Origin: Polaromonas sp. JS666
GTDB lineage: Bacteria > Pseudomonadota > Gammaproteobacteria > Burkholderiales > Burkholderiaceae_C
Direction: 5' to 3'
Assembly: GCF_900103405.1 (NCBI RefSeq)
Contig: NZ_FNHX01000017.1
Span: forward strand, 1-42,711
DNA length: 42,711 nt
The position numbers and the translations under genes were made by a program. The notes under the pieces are model-generated. The model was given only the letters and a program-made list of their open reading frames with translations. It did not search any database and was not told the DNA's origin. Below, piece after piece: positions 7,894-17,200 of the stretch (its first letter is position 1; each line of letters starts with the position of its first letter).

Positions 7894-9102
7894 ATGAAGA
7901 CGCACCACAAGATGATGCTGAGCGCCGTGACCTTGCTGGGTCTGATGGCTTCGATGATGACGGCGCATGCGCAGGACGTCATCAAGATCGGCGAGGTCAA
8001 CAGCTACAAGGCCCAGCCCGCCTTCCTGGAGCCCTACAAAAAGGGCATGGAGCTGGCCGTCGAAGAACTCAATGCCGCGGGCGGCATCAACGGCAAGAAG
8101 GTGCAGCTGTTCATCCGCGACGACAACGCCAATCCCGGTGACGCGGTGCGTGCCGCCGAGGAACTGGTCTCGCGCGAGAAGGTCGACGTGTTGACGGGTT
8201 CCTTCCTCTCCAACATAGGCCTGGCGCTGACCGACTTCGCCAAGCAGAAGAAATTCTTCTTCCTGGCGGCCGAGCCGCTGACGGACAAGATCGTCTGGCA
8301 GAACGGAAACCGCTACACCTTCCGCCTGCGCACCTCGACCTATATGCAGGTCGCCATGCTGGTGCCCGAAGCCGCCGCGATGAAGAAAAAGCGCTGGGCG
8401 GTGGTCTATCCCAACTATGAATACGGCCAGTCCGCCGCCGCCACCTTCAAGACCCTGCTCAAGGCAGCCCAGCCCGACGTGGAGTTCGTGGCCGAGCAGG
8501 CCCCGCCCCTGGGCAAGGTCGACTCCGGCAGCGTGGTGCAGGCCATGGCCGACGCCAAGCCGGACGCAATCTTCAACGTGCTGTTCGGCGCCGACCTCTC
8601 CAAGTTCGTGCGCGAGGGCAACACCCGCGGCCTGTTCCAGGGCCGTGAAGTCGTGAGCCTGCTGACCGGCGAACCCGAGTACCTGGACCCCCTCAAGGAA
8701 GAAACGCCCAACGGCTGGGTGGTGACCGGTTATCCCTGGTACGGCATCCAGACGCCCGAGCACAAGGCCTTCTTCCTGGCCTACCACGGCAAATACAAGG
8801 ACTATCCGCGCCTGGGCTCCGTCGTCGGTTACAGCGCCATCAAGTCCCTGGCCGAAGGCATGAAAAAAGCCAAGTCCACCGACACCGAGAAGCTGATCAC
8901 GGCCTTCCGCGGCCTGCATGTGAGCACGCCCTTCGGCCCCGTGGTGTTCCGCCCGGAAGACCACCAGTCCACCATGGGTGCTTATGTGGGCCGCACCAAG
9001 AATGAAGGCGGCAAAGGCGTGATGGTCGACTACCGCTACATCGACGGCGCCAAGGTCCAGCCCAGCGCCGCCGAAGTCAAGAAGATGCGCGCCGCCGACT
9101 GA
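7894..9102 (+). CDS. ABC transporter substrate-binding protein (LivK-like), first copy
   Basis: Periplasmic receptor of 402 residues, peripla_BP_6/Leu-Ile-Val type. A Sec signal peptide is clear: basic MKTHHK, a hydrophobic stretch, then cleavage after AHA before QDVIKIGE. Mature hallmarks include AVEELNAAGGINGKKV, DDNANPGDAVRAAEELV and the later YGQSAAATFKTLL. AGGAG is six bases before the ATG. It lies between the enzyme genes and the permease gene, with a strong hairpin in the following gap. The ligand is probably the aromatic acid degraded here (nicotinate or hydroxynicotinate) rather than an amino acid, judged only from the operon. Confidence 0.88.
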   Translation: MKTHHKMMLSAVTLLGLMASMMTAHAQDVIKIGEVNSYKAQPAFLEPYKKGMELAVEELNAAGGINGKKVQLFIRDDNANPGDAVRAAEELVSREKVDVLTGSFLSNIGLALTDFAKQKKFFFLAAEPLTDKIVWQNGNRYTFRLRTSTYMQVAMLVPEAAAMKKKRWAVVYPNYEYGQSAAATFKTLLKAAQPDVEFVAEQAPPLGKVDSGSVVQAMADAKPDAIFNVLFGADLSKFVREGNTRGLFQGREVVSLLTGEPEYLDPLKEETPNGWVVTGYPWYGIQTPEHKAFFLAYHGKYKDYPRLGSVVGYSAIKSLAEGMKKAKSTDTEKLITAFRGLHVSTPFGPVVFRPEDHQSTMGAYVGRTKNEGGKGVMVDYRYIDGAKVQPSAAEVKKMRAAD

Positions 9103-9143
9103 CAGCACGGGCGCGCCGGCCTGCCCGGTGCGCAGGAGCCCCG

Positions 9144-9168
9144 GGCGCGGCGGATAGGCCGCCGCGCC
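9144..9168 (+). promoter_or_regulatory. Strong GC hairpin between receptor and permease genes
   Basis: GGCGCGGCGG and CCGCCGCGCC form a perfect 10-bp stem around the loop ATAGG. No T-run follows, so it is not a classical intrinsic terminator. Hairpins at this position in importer operons often protect the 3' end of the receptor message, giving more receptor than permease; that role is inferred. Confidence 0.65.
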
Positions 9169-9203
9169 GCGGGCTGCCGGTTTCCCGCAAAAAAGGTTTA
9201 TTC

Positions 9204-11102
9204 ATGAGCTTTTCAGGCTTTATCGTGCAGCTGCTCAACGGCCTGGCCGGTGCGTCCTCGCTGTTCCTGGTGGCGGCGGGGCTGTCGCTGATCTTCGGCG
9301 TCACGCGCATCGTCAACTTCGCGCACGGCTCTTTTTTCATGGTCGGCATTTATGTCGCCTATTCCCTGGTGGCCGCGCTGGGCAGCACCCTGGGTTTCTG
9401 GCCGGCCCTGCTGCTCGCGGCGCTGGCCGTCGGCGTGCTGGGCGCCCTGGTGGAAATCCTGCTGCTGCGCCGCATCTACCGCGCGCCGGAGCTGTTCCAG
9501 CTGCTGGCCACCTTTGCGCTGGGCCTGGTGATCAAGGACGGTGTGCTCTGGTTCTGGGGCGCTGAAGAGCTGCTGGGCCCGCGCGCGCCCGGCCTGACGG
9601 GTTCGGTGTCCATCCTCGGGCGGCAGTTTCCTTCCTACGACCTCTTCCTGATCGTGGCCGGCCCCGTCGCGCTGGGCCTGCTCTGGCTGCTGCTGACCCG
9701 CACGCGCTGGGGCACGCTGGTGAGGGCCGCCACCCAGGACCGCGAGATGGTGAGCGCGCTCGGCGTCAACCAGGCCTGGCTGTTCACGGCCGTGTTCGCG
9801 CTGGGCGCCTTGCTGGCCGGCCTGGGCGGCGCGCTGCAGCTGCCGCGCGAACCCGCCAACCTCGAGATGGACCTCAACATCATTGGCGCCGCCTTTGTGG
9901 TGGTCGTGGTGGGCGGCATGGGCTCGATTCCCGGCGCCTATGTGGCGGCGCTGCTGATCGCCGAGCTCAAAGCGATCTGCATCTGGCTGGGCCTGGTCGA
10001 GATCGCCGGCATCAGCATTTCTTTTTCCAAGCTGACCCTGGTGGTGGAGTTCCTGGTCATGGCCGTGGTGCTGGTGGCCAGGCCCTGGGGTTTGTTCGGC
10101 CGGCCCCAGGCGCCCAGCCGCCATGCGGGCGCGGCGGAGGAACCCCTGCGCCGGCCGCAGCGTCTCTACAAGATCGGCGGCGCGGCCTTGCTGCTGTTGC
10201 TGGCCCTGGTGCCCGCGCTTGCGGCGCAATCGCCCTATGTCACCGTGCTGCTGATCGACCTGCTGGTGGCGGTGCTGTTCGCGGCCAGCCTGCACTTCAT
10301 CATGGGCCCGGCCGGCATGCACTCCTTCGGCCACGCGGCGTATTTCGGCCTGGGCGCTTATGGCGCCGCCTTGCTGGTGCGCAGCCTGAACATGCCCATG
10401 GAGCTGGCGCTGGTCGTGGCGCCCCTGGCGGCGGCGCTGGGGGCGTTTGTCTACGGCTGGTTCTGCGTGCGCCTGTCGGGGGTCTACCTCGCGATGCTGA
10501 CGCTGGCCTTTGCGCAAATCACCTGGGCCATCTGCTACCAGTGGGATGCCTTCACCGGCGGCAGCAACGGGCTGACCGGCGTCTGGCCGGCCGCTTGGCT
10601 GGCCGACAAGCGCGTCTACTACTACCTGACCCTGGTCCTGGTGGTGGGCGCGGTGCTGTTCATGCACCGCATGCTGTATTCACCCTTCGGCTACGGCATG
10701 CGCGCGGCGCGCGATTCGGTGCTGCGCTCGGACGCCATCGGCATGAACGTCAAGCGCATGCAATGGGCGGCTTTTGTGATCGCGGGCGCGTTCGCGGGCC
10801 TGGCCGGCGCGCTCTACGCCTTTTCCAAGGGCAGCATTTCGCCGGAGAGCCTGCATGTGGGCAAATCCATCGACGGGCTGGTGATGGTGCTGCTGGGCGG
10901 CATCCAGACCCTGGTCGGGCCGGTGGTGGGCGCGGTCACCTTCACCTGGCTGCACGACACCGTGGCGCGCAACACCGACTACTGGCGCGCCATGCTGGGC
11001 GCCATCATCCTGATCCTGGTTTTGCTGTTTCCGCAGGGGATCGCGGGCTTTGCCAAACAGCTGCTGGCCAACCGGCGCGGCGCGGCGGGAGAAAAATCAT
11101 GA
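9204..11102 (+). CDS. Fused LivH-LivM branched-chain-type ABC permease
   Basis: Inner-membrane channel of 632 residues that joins both permease halves in one chain. Residues about 1-290 are LivH-like (GLSLIFGVTRIVNFAHGSFFMVG, then FVVVVVGGMGSIPGAYVAALLI). After a basic linker around 295-320 (RHAGAAEEPLRRPQRLYK) the LivM-like half runs to the end, with SLHFIMGPAGMHSFGHAAYFGLGAY, RLSGVYLAMLTLAFAQI and a final GGIQTLVGPVVGA. Each half has many hydrophobic segments. Such fusions are common in Burkholderiales. The stop codon overlaps the next ATG (ATGA), so it is coupled to the ATPase gene. Confidence 0.9.
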   Translation: MSFSGFIVQLLNGLAGASSLFLVAAGLSLIFGVTRIVNFAHGSFFMVGIYVAYSLVAALGSTLGFWPALLLAALAVGVLGALVEILLLRRIYRAPELFQLLATFALGLVIKDGVLWFWGAEELLGPRAPGLTGSVSILGRQFPSYDLFLIVAGPVALGLLWLLLTRTRWGTLVRAATQDREMVSALGVNQAWLFTAVFALGALLAGLGGALQLPREPANLEMDLNIIGAAFVVVVVGGMGSIPGAYVAALLIAELKAICIWLGLVEIAGISISFSKLTLVVEFLVMAVVLVARPWGLFGRPQAPSRHAGAAEEPLRRPQRLYKIGGAALLLLLALVPALAAQSPYVTVLLIDLLVAVLFAASLHFIMGPAGMHSFGHAAYFGLGAYGAALLVRSLNMPMELALVVAPLAAALGAFVYGWFCVRLSGVYLAMLTLAFAQITWAICYQWDAFTGGSNGLTGVWPAAWLADKRVYYYLTLVLVVGAVLFMHRMLYSPFGYGMRAARDSVLRSDAIGMNVKRMQWAAFVIAGAFAGLAGALYAFSKGSISPESLHVGKSIDGLVMVLLGGIQTLVGPVVGAVTFTWLHDTVARNTDYWRAMLGAIILILVLLFPQGIAGFAKQLLANRRGAAGEKS

Positions 11103-11878
11103 GCTTGCTCAAGGTCACGGGCCTGGGGAAATCGTTCGGCGGCGTGCGCGCGGTGGACGGCATCAACTTCGAACTCGCCGCCGGCGAACTGCTGGCCCTG
11201 ATAGGCCCCAACGGCGCCGGCAAGTCGACCACCTTCAACATGGTCAACGGCCAGCTGCGCGCGGACAGCGGCTCCATCCAGCTCGACTCCCAGGAGCTCG
11301 TCGGCCTGGCGCCGCGCGACATCTGGCGGCGCGGCGTCAGCCGGACCTTCCAGATCGCCGAGACCTTTTCCTCGCTCACGGTGGTGGAGAACGTGCAGAT
11401 GACGCTGCTGTCGGCGGACCACAAGATGTTCTCCATGTGGCGCCGCGCGGCGGACCACAAGCGCGATGAGGCGCTGGCCCTGCTCGAGCAGGTCAACATG
11501 AAAGCCCAGGCCGACCGGCCCTGCAGCGTGCTGGCCTACGGCGACGTCAAGCGCGTGGAGCTGGCCATGGCCATGGCCAACAACCCCAAGCTGCTGCTCA
11601 TGGATGAGCCCACCGCGGGCATGGCGCCGCGCGAGCGCAATGAGCTGATGGCCCTGACCAAGCAGCTGGTGCTGGACCGCGGCATGGCGGTGCTGTTCAC
11701 CGAACACAGCATGGACGTGGTCTTCGCCTATGCCGACCGCATGATCGTGCTGGCGCGCGGCCGGTTGATCGCCGAAGGCAAGCCGCTGGAGATCCGCGAC
11801 CACCCCAAGGTCCAGGAAGTCTATTTCGGCAGCGGCAAGACCTTCGAGAAAAAAGCCCTGGTAAAGGAAGCAGCCTGA
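11099..11878 (+). CDS. ABC transporter ATP-binding protein, LivG type
   Basis: One of two cytoplasmic ATPases that drive the importer; 259 residues. The Walker A motif GPNGAGKST is at 36-44, the signature at about 145-149 and Walker B LLLMDEP at 165-171. The TFQIAETF Q-loop region and the terminal VQEVYFGSG stretch are typical of LivG. The signature reads LAYGD, where most LivG proteins have LSYGQ; this is a mild variant still compatible with function. It overlaps the permease gene by 4 bp upstream and the LivF gene by one base downstream, so the three are translated together. Confidence 0.92.
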   Translation: MSLLKVTGLGKSFGGVRAVDGINFELAAGELLALIGPNGAGKSTTFNMVNGQLRADSGSIQLDSQELVGLAPRDIWRRGVSRTFQIAETFSSLTVVENVQMTLLSADHKMFSMWRRAADHKRDEALALLEQVNMKAQADRPCSVLAYGDVKRVELAMAMANNPKLLLMDEPTAGMAPRERNELMALTKQLVLDRGMAVLFTEHSMDVVFAYADRMIVLARGRLIAEGKPLEIRDHPKVQEVYFGSGKTFEKKALVKEAA

Positions 11879-12615
11879 TGAGCACCGCGAAGGAAGTCCT
11901 GTTGCAGGCCACCGGCCTGTCGGCCTGGTATGGCGCGGCCCAGATCTTGTTCGACGTCGGCCTCAATGTGCGGCGCGGCGAGGTCGTGGCCCTGATGGGG
12001 CGCAACGGCGCCGGGAAATCGACCACGCTCAAGACCCTGATCGGCATGCTCGACAAGCGGCGCGGCAGCGTGTCCTTCCTGGGCAAGGACATCTCAAAAA
12101 GCGAGCCCCACCATGCGGCCCGCATGGGCCTGGGTTTTGTGCCGGAAGACAGGCGCATCTTCACCGACCTCACGGTGACGGAAAACCTCGAGGTCGGGCG
12201 CCAGCCCGCGCGGCGCTGGCCCGACGGCAGCGAAGCGCCGCTGTGGACGCCGCAGCGGCTCTTCACCTTGTTTCCCAACCTCGGTGAAATGCCGGGCCGC
12301 GCCGGCGGCCGCATGAGCGGCGGCGAGCAGCAGATGCTCACGGTGGCGCGCACCCTCATGGGCAACCCCTACCTGGTGCTGCTCGACGAACCCTCCGAGG
12401 GCGTCGCTCCCGTCATCGTCGAGCAGATGGCCCACATGATTCTGGAGCTCAAGGCCCAGGGGGTCAGCATCCTTTTGTCGGAACAGAACATGCACTTTGC
12501 CGAACTGGTGTCCGACCGCGCCTATGTGCTGGAGAAAGGGCAGATCCGCTATGAAGGCTCCATGGCCGACCTGGCGGCCAATGACGAAGTGCGCCGTGCC
12601 TACCTGAGTGTCTAG
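11878..12615 (+). CDS. ABC transporter ATP-binding protein, LivF type
   Basis: Second importer ATPase, 245 residues. Walker A GRNGAGKST is at 41-49, the signature is MSGGEQQ and Walker B is LVLLDEP, followed by the LivF hallmark SEGVAPVIVEQM. The FVPEDRRIFTDLTV segment after the Q-loop separates LivF from LivG. The ATG overlaps the TGA of livG by one base. A second receptor gene begins 23 bp downstream. Confidence 0.93.
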   Translation: MSTAKEVLLQATGLSAWYGAAQILFDVGLNVRRGEVVALMGRNGAGKSTTLKTLIGMLDKRRGSVSFLGKDISKSEPHHAARMGLGFVPEDRRIFTDLTVTENLEVGRQPARRWPDGSEAPLWTPQRLFTLFPNLGEMPGRAGGRMSGGEQQMLTVARTLMGNPYLVLLDEPSEGVAPVIVEQMAHMILELKAQGVSILLSEQNMHFAELVSDRAYVLEKGQIRYEGSMADLAANDEVRRAYLSV

Positions 12616-12638
12616 CTCGTTCCACGACCGGGAATCTT

Positions 12639-13793
12639 ATGAAACTGATCCTCCATGCACGCCGCCTGGCCCCGGCCCTGCTGGCCCTGACACTGGCCGC
12701 CGCGGGATTGGCCCGCGCGGAGACCGGCGTCACGGACACGGCCATCTCCATCGGCCAGTCCGCCGTGTTCAGCGGCCCCGTTGCCGCGACCGGCAACAAC
12801 TACCGGCGGGGCATCGAGCTGTATTTCGAGCAGGTCAACAAGGCCGGCGGCCTGTTCGGGCGCAAGCTGCAGCTGACGGCCCTCGACGACGGCTACGACC
12901 CCAAACGCACCGCCGAAAACACCAAGGCGCTGGTCGAGCAGAACAAGGTGTTCGCGCTGATCGGTTATGTGGCCACGGCCAACCTGATCGCGGCCATGCC
13001 GATTGCCGAAGAGGCCAAGGTCCCGCTGTTCGCGCCGCTGGTCGGAACCACCTCCATACGGCTGAAGCACAACCGCTACCTGTTCCATGTCAGGGCCAGC
13101 TACAAGGCCGAACTGGCCCGCATCACGCAGCAGCTCGCGGTGGTGGGCAATGACAAGGTGGCAGTGGTCTACCAGGACAGTGTGTTCGGCAAGTCCAACC
13201 TGGACACCTTGCTGGAACTCATCAAGGCCGAGAAACTGCAGGTGGTGAAGACCCTGCCCATGGCGATCACGGCCCAAAGCGCCGCCGACATCGCGGCCCA
13301 ACTCAAGCAGGCCTCGCCCAACGTCATCATCATGATCATGGCCGGCACCATGTCCGAGGTGCTGATCCGCGACGTGCGCGGCGCCGGCCTGGGCACGCCG
13401 CTGTACACCATCTCGGTGGGCCTGGCCGATGCCAAGGCCTCGGCCGCGCGCCTGAACGGCGCCCTGCGCGGCGTCATCACCGCCAGCATCGTGCCCTCGC
13501 CGGCGCTGGAGCGCTACGGCATCGTCAAGGAATACCGCAAGGCGGTAGGCGCGTCGGCCGGGGAGGGCGACAATTACACCGTGCTCGAAGGTTATATCGC
13601 GGCCAAGGTGTTCAGCGAAGGCCTGCGCCGCGCCGGGCGCAACCTGACGCGCGAGAACTTCATCGCGGCCCTGGAAGGCGTGGGCACGCTCGACGTGGGC
13701 GACTTCCGCGTGGAATACGGCCCCGGCAACCACAACGGCTCCAGCTTTGTGGAGCTTGAGATGTACACCGCGGCGGGCAGCCTGATCCGATGA
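12639..13793 (+). CDS. ABC transporter substrate-binding protein (LivK-like), second copy
   Basis: A second periplasmic receptor, 384 residues, not a close copy of the first. The signal peptide ends at AGLARA before ETGVTDTAI. The mature part has ISIGQSAVFSGP and the paired FEQVNKAGGLFGRKL, typical of the peripla_BP_6 family. Its last four bases overlap the ATG of nicA, so receptor and dehydrogenase are translationally coupled. This coupling is good evidence that the transported compound is the dehydrogenase substrate. Two receptors for one permease suggest that the system accepts two related ligands, for example nicotinate and its hydroxylated product; this is inference. Confidence 0.88.
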   Translation: MKLILHARRLAPALLALTLAAAGLARAETGVTDTAISIGQSAVFSGPVAATGNNYRRGIELYFEQVNKAGGLFGRKLQLTALDDGYDPKRTAENTKALVEQNKVFALIGYVATANLIAAMPIAEEAKVPLFAPLVGTTSIRLKHNRYLFHVRASYKAELARITQQLAVVGNDKVAVVYQDSVFGKSNLDTLLELIKAEKLQVVKTLPMAITAQSAADIAAQLKQASPNVIIMIMAGTMSEVLIRDVRGAGLGTPLYTISVGLADAKASAARLNGALRGVITASIVPSPALERYGIVKEYRKAVGASAGEGDNYTVLEGYIAAKVFSEGLRRAGRNLTRENFIAALEGVGTLDVGDFRVEYGPGNHNGSSFVELEMYTAAGSLIR

Positions 13794-14287
13794 GCTTGAA
13801 TGCCGTCACACTGTCCGTCAACCGGGTGGAGCACGCGCTGCCGGTGCCGCCCGGTACCTGCCTGCTGACGGTGCTGCGCAACGACCTTGAATTGAACAGC
13901 CCGAAATACGGCTGCGGCCTCGGCGAATGCGGCGCCTGTACCGTGCTGGTGGACGGTATTGCCGCGCGTGCCTGCGTGATCCCGGTGGGCGGCGTGGCCG
14001 GCCGCGAGATCACCACGCTGGAAGGCCTGGGCACGCCTGAGGCGCTGCATCCGGTCCAGCAGGCCTTCATCGAGGCGCAGGCCGCCCAGTGCGGCTACTG
14101 CCTGAACGGCATGATCATGATGACGGTGGCCTTGCTGGCGCGCAACCCTTCGCCCAGCGAGGACGAGATACGCCGCGAGCTGTCGGGCAACCTCTGCCGC
14201 TGCGGTACCCACCTGGAGATCATGCAGGCCGTGCTGCGTGCGGCCGAACTGACGCGGCAAAACATGGCCCAGGGGAAGGCGGCATGA
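13790..14287 (+). CDS. nicA: Nicotinate dehydrogenase-like small subunit, two [2Fe-2S] clusters
   Basis: Electron-transfer subunit of a molybdenum hydroxylase, 165 residues. The plant-type cluster uses C42, C47, C50 and C62 (KYGCGLGECGACTV); the second uses C101 and C104 (QCGYC) with C136 and C138 (LCRCG). Compared with generic xanthine dehydrogenase small subunits it matches the IorA/NicA subgroup, with PKYGCGLGECGACTV and the QCGYCLNGMIM variant rather than QCGYCTPG. It overlaps the large-subunit gene by 4 bp. No FAD subunit is present, as expected for the cytochrome-coupled two-subunit class. Isoquinoline 1-oxidoreductase or aldehyde dehydrogenase relatives are possible alternatives. Confidence 0.87.
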   Translation: MSLNAVTLSVNRVEHALPVPPGTCLLTVLRNDLELNSPKYGCGLGECGACTVLVDGIAARACVIPVGGVAGREITTLEGLGTPEALHPVQQAFIEAQAAQCGYCLNGMIMMTVALLARNPSPSEDEIRRELSGNLCRCGTHLEIMQAVLRAAELTRQNMAQGKAA

Positions 14288-17200
14288 CGCGCCGCGCCGA
14301 CACGCCGCGCACGCGCGCGGATTTCCACGCGGCCGCCGGCGTGCTGCTGGTGGGCCGCGAGCCGCCCCCGCCGCCGCCGCCGGCCAAGGGCCAGCCGGCG
14401 CTGGTCAGCGGCAACCCGCGCGAAGGCCTTGAAATCCTGGTTGCCGTCTGGGACGACGGCAGCGTGACGGCACTCAACGGCCATGTGGACCTTGGCACCG
14501 GCCTGCGCACGGCGCTGGCCCAGATCGTGGCCGAGGAACTGGATGTCGCGCTGGAGCAGGTCAACATGGTGCTGGGCGACACCACACGCGCGCCCAACCA
14601 GGGCGCGACCATCGCCAGCGCTTCCATCCAGGTGCACGCCATTCCCTTGCGCACTGCCGCGGCGCAGGCGCGGGCCTGGCTGCTGGCGCGCGCCGCCGCC
14701 GTGCTGCAGGTGGACGCCTCGCTGCTGTCGGTGCGGGACGGGCGGGTGTGCGTCATCGGGCAGGAAAGCCGCGCTGTGGACTACGGCGCTTTGCTGGCCG
14801 GGCAGCACACCCAGCTCCTACTGGCGCCGGACACGCCCGTCAAGGCGGCGGCGGACTACCGCGTCGTGGGCACCAGCACGCCGCGTGTCGACATCCCGGC
14901 CAAGGCCACCGGCGCGCTAACCTTTGTGCACGACATGCGCGTGCCCGGCATGCTGCATGGCCGCGTGGTGCGCCCGCCCTATGCCGGGGCCGACCATGGC
15001 GACTTCATCGGCAACACGCTGGAGTCGGTCGATGAATCCTCGATCGCGCACATCCCGGGCATACGCGCCGTGGTGGTGATACGCGATTTTGTCGGCGTGG
15101 TGGCCGAGCGCGAGGAGCAGGCCGAGCAGGCCCTGCGCGAGCTGCGCGTCCAGTGGAAATCCTGGCCCGGGCTGCCCAGGCTGGACGACCTCGAGCAGGC
15201 GATACGCAACAACCCGTCCACGCAGCGCAAGCTGGTCGACGAGGGCGACGTCGATGCCGCCATGGCGGGTGCCGCGCAGGCGCTGGCGCGCAACTATGTC
15301 TGGCCCTACCAGATGCATGGTTCCATAGGCCCTTCGTGCGCGGTGGCCGACTGGCGGGCGGAACGCCTGACGGTCTGGGCCGGGACCCAGAACCCCCATG
15401 TGCTGCGCGCCGACCTCTCGCGCCTGACCGGCCTGGCCGATGTCGACATTGACGTGATCCGCATGGAGGCCGCCGGCTGCTACGGCCGCAACTGCGCCGA
15501 CGACGTGGCGGCGGACGCGGCCCTGCTGTCGCGCGCCGCCGGCGGCCCGGTGCGCGTGCAGCTGACCCGCGAGCAGGAACACGCCTGGGAGCCCAAGGGC
15601 GCCGCGCAGCTCATGCAGGTCAACGGCGGGCTCAACGAAGACGGCTCGGTCGCGGCCTATGACTTCCAGACTTCCTACCCCTCCAACGGCGCGCCCACGC
15701 TGGCGCTGCTGCTGACGCGCACCGTGGAGCCGGTCGCGCAGGCCTTCGAGATGGGCGACCGCACCGCGCGCCCGCCCTACGACTACGGCAACCTGCGCGT
15801 GGCCGTCAACGACATGCCGCCCATGTTGCGCGCCTCCTGGCTGCGCGGCGTGTCGGCGCTGCCCAATTCCTTCGCGCACGAATCCTATATCGACGAACTC
15901 GCCACCGCCGCCGGTGTGGACCCGGTCGAGTTTCGCCTGCGCTACCTCAAGGAGCCGCGCGCCGCCGAGCTGGTGCGCGCCACAGCCGACCGCGCCGGCT
16001 GGGTGGCGCATACCGGGCCGCAACAAGGGCAGGCCGGCGAGGCGGCGGACGTTGTGCACGGCCGGGGCTTCGCTTATGCCCGCTACGTGCACAGCAAGTG
16101 GCCGGGCTTTGGCGCCGCCTGGGCCGCCTGGGTGGCCGATGTCGAGGTCAACCGCAAGACCGGCGAGGTGCATGTCAGGCGAGTGGTCGTCGGGCATGAC
16201 GCCGGCACGCTGATCAACCCGGCCGGCGTGCAGCACCAGATCCACGGCAATGTGGTGCAGGCCACCAGCCGTGCCCTGACAGAACAGGTGACGGTGGAGC
16301 CGCAAAAAAACACCGTGGTCGGCCTCGAGTGGGGCAGCTACCCCATCCTGAATTTCCGCGACGTGCCGGTGATTGAAGTCGTCACCATGGCGCGCCCCGG
16401 CGAACCCCCGCTGGGCGCGGGCGAGTCGTCGTCGGTGCCGGGCACGGCGGCCATCGCCAATGCGATTTTTGACGCCACCGGTGTGCGCTTTCGCCAGCCG
16501 CCGTTCACGCCTGAGGTGGTGCGCGCCGCGCTCAACCCCGAGCCGCAAAGCCCACCGGCCGCCTTGCCCTTGCCCGAGCGCCGGGCCGTGCGCATGCCCG
16601 GAGGTGCGGCATGGCCCAAGGGATTGGGCGCCTGGTCGCGCGCCGGCGCCTTGCTGGCGGGCGTGGCCGGTGTTGCCTGGGCCTTGCTGGGCGGGCGGTC
16701 GGCAATCGCGCCCATGATGCCGGCGGCGCAATCCGGCGCCTCCATCTACACCGCGGCAACGCTGGAGCGCGGCCGGCAGCTCGCGGCCGCCGGCGACTGC
16801 GTGGTCTGCCATACCGCGCCGGGCGGCATTCCCAATGCCGGCGGCCGGGCCATGGACACGCCCTTCGGCAAGATCATCACGACCAACCTCACGCCCGACG
16901 TGGAAACAGGCATAGGCAGCTGGTCCTTCAGCGCCTTCCAGCGCGCGATGCGCGAAGGCATCTCGCGCGACGGCCGTTACCTGTACCCGGCCTTTCCCTA
17001 TACCGCCTTCGCCAGGACCAGTGATGAAGACCTGACCGCGCTGTATGCCTACCTGATGGCCCAGCCTGCCGTGCGCTCCGCCCCGCCCGCGACCCGGCTG
17101 GATTTTCCTTTTAATGTGCGCCCCCTGATGGCCGTCTGGAACGGGATGTTCCATGACCCTTCGCCCTACAGCGCCGACCCGGCGCGCAGTGCCGAATGGA

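Noticed and set aside
9213..10667. Leftward open frame of 484 codons opposite the fused permease gene
   Set aside because: Gln/His/Arg-rich antisense of hydrophobic membrane-protein codons; no independent start signal.
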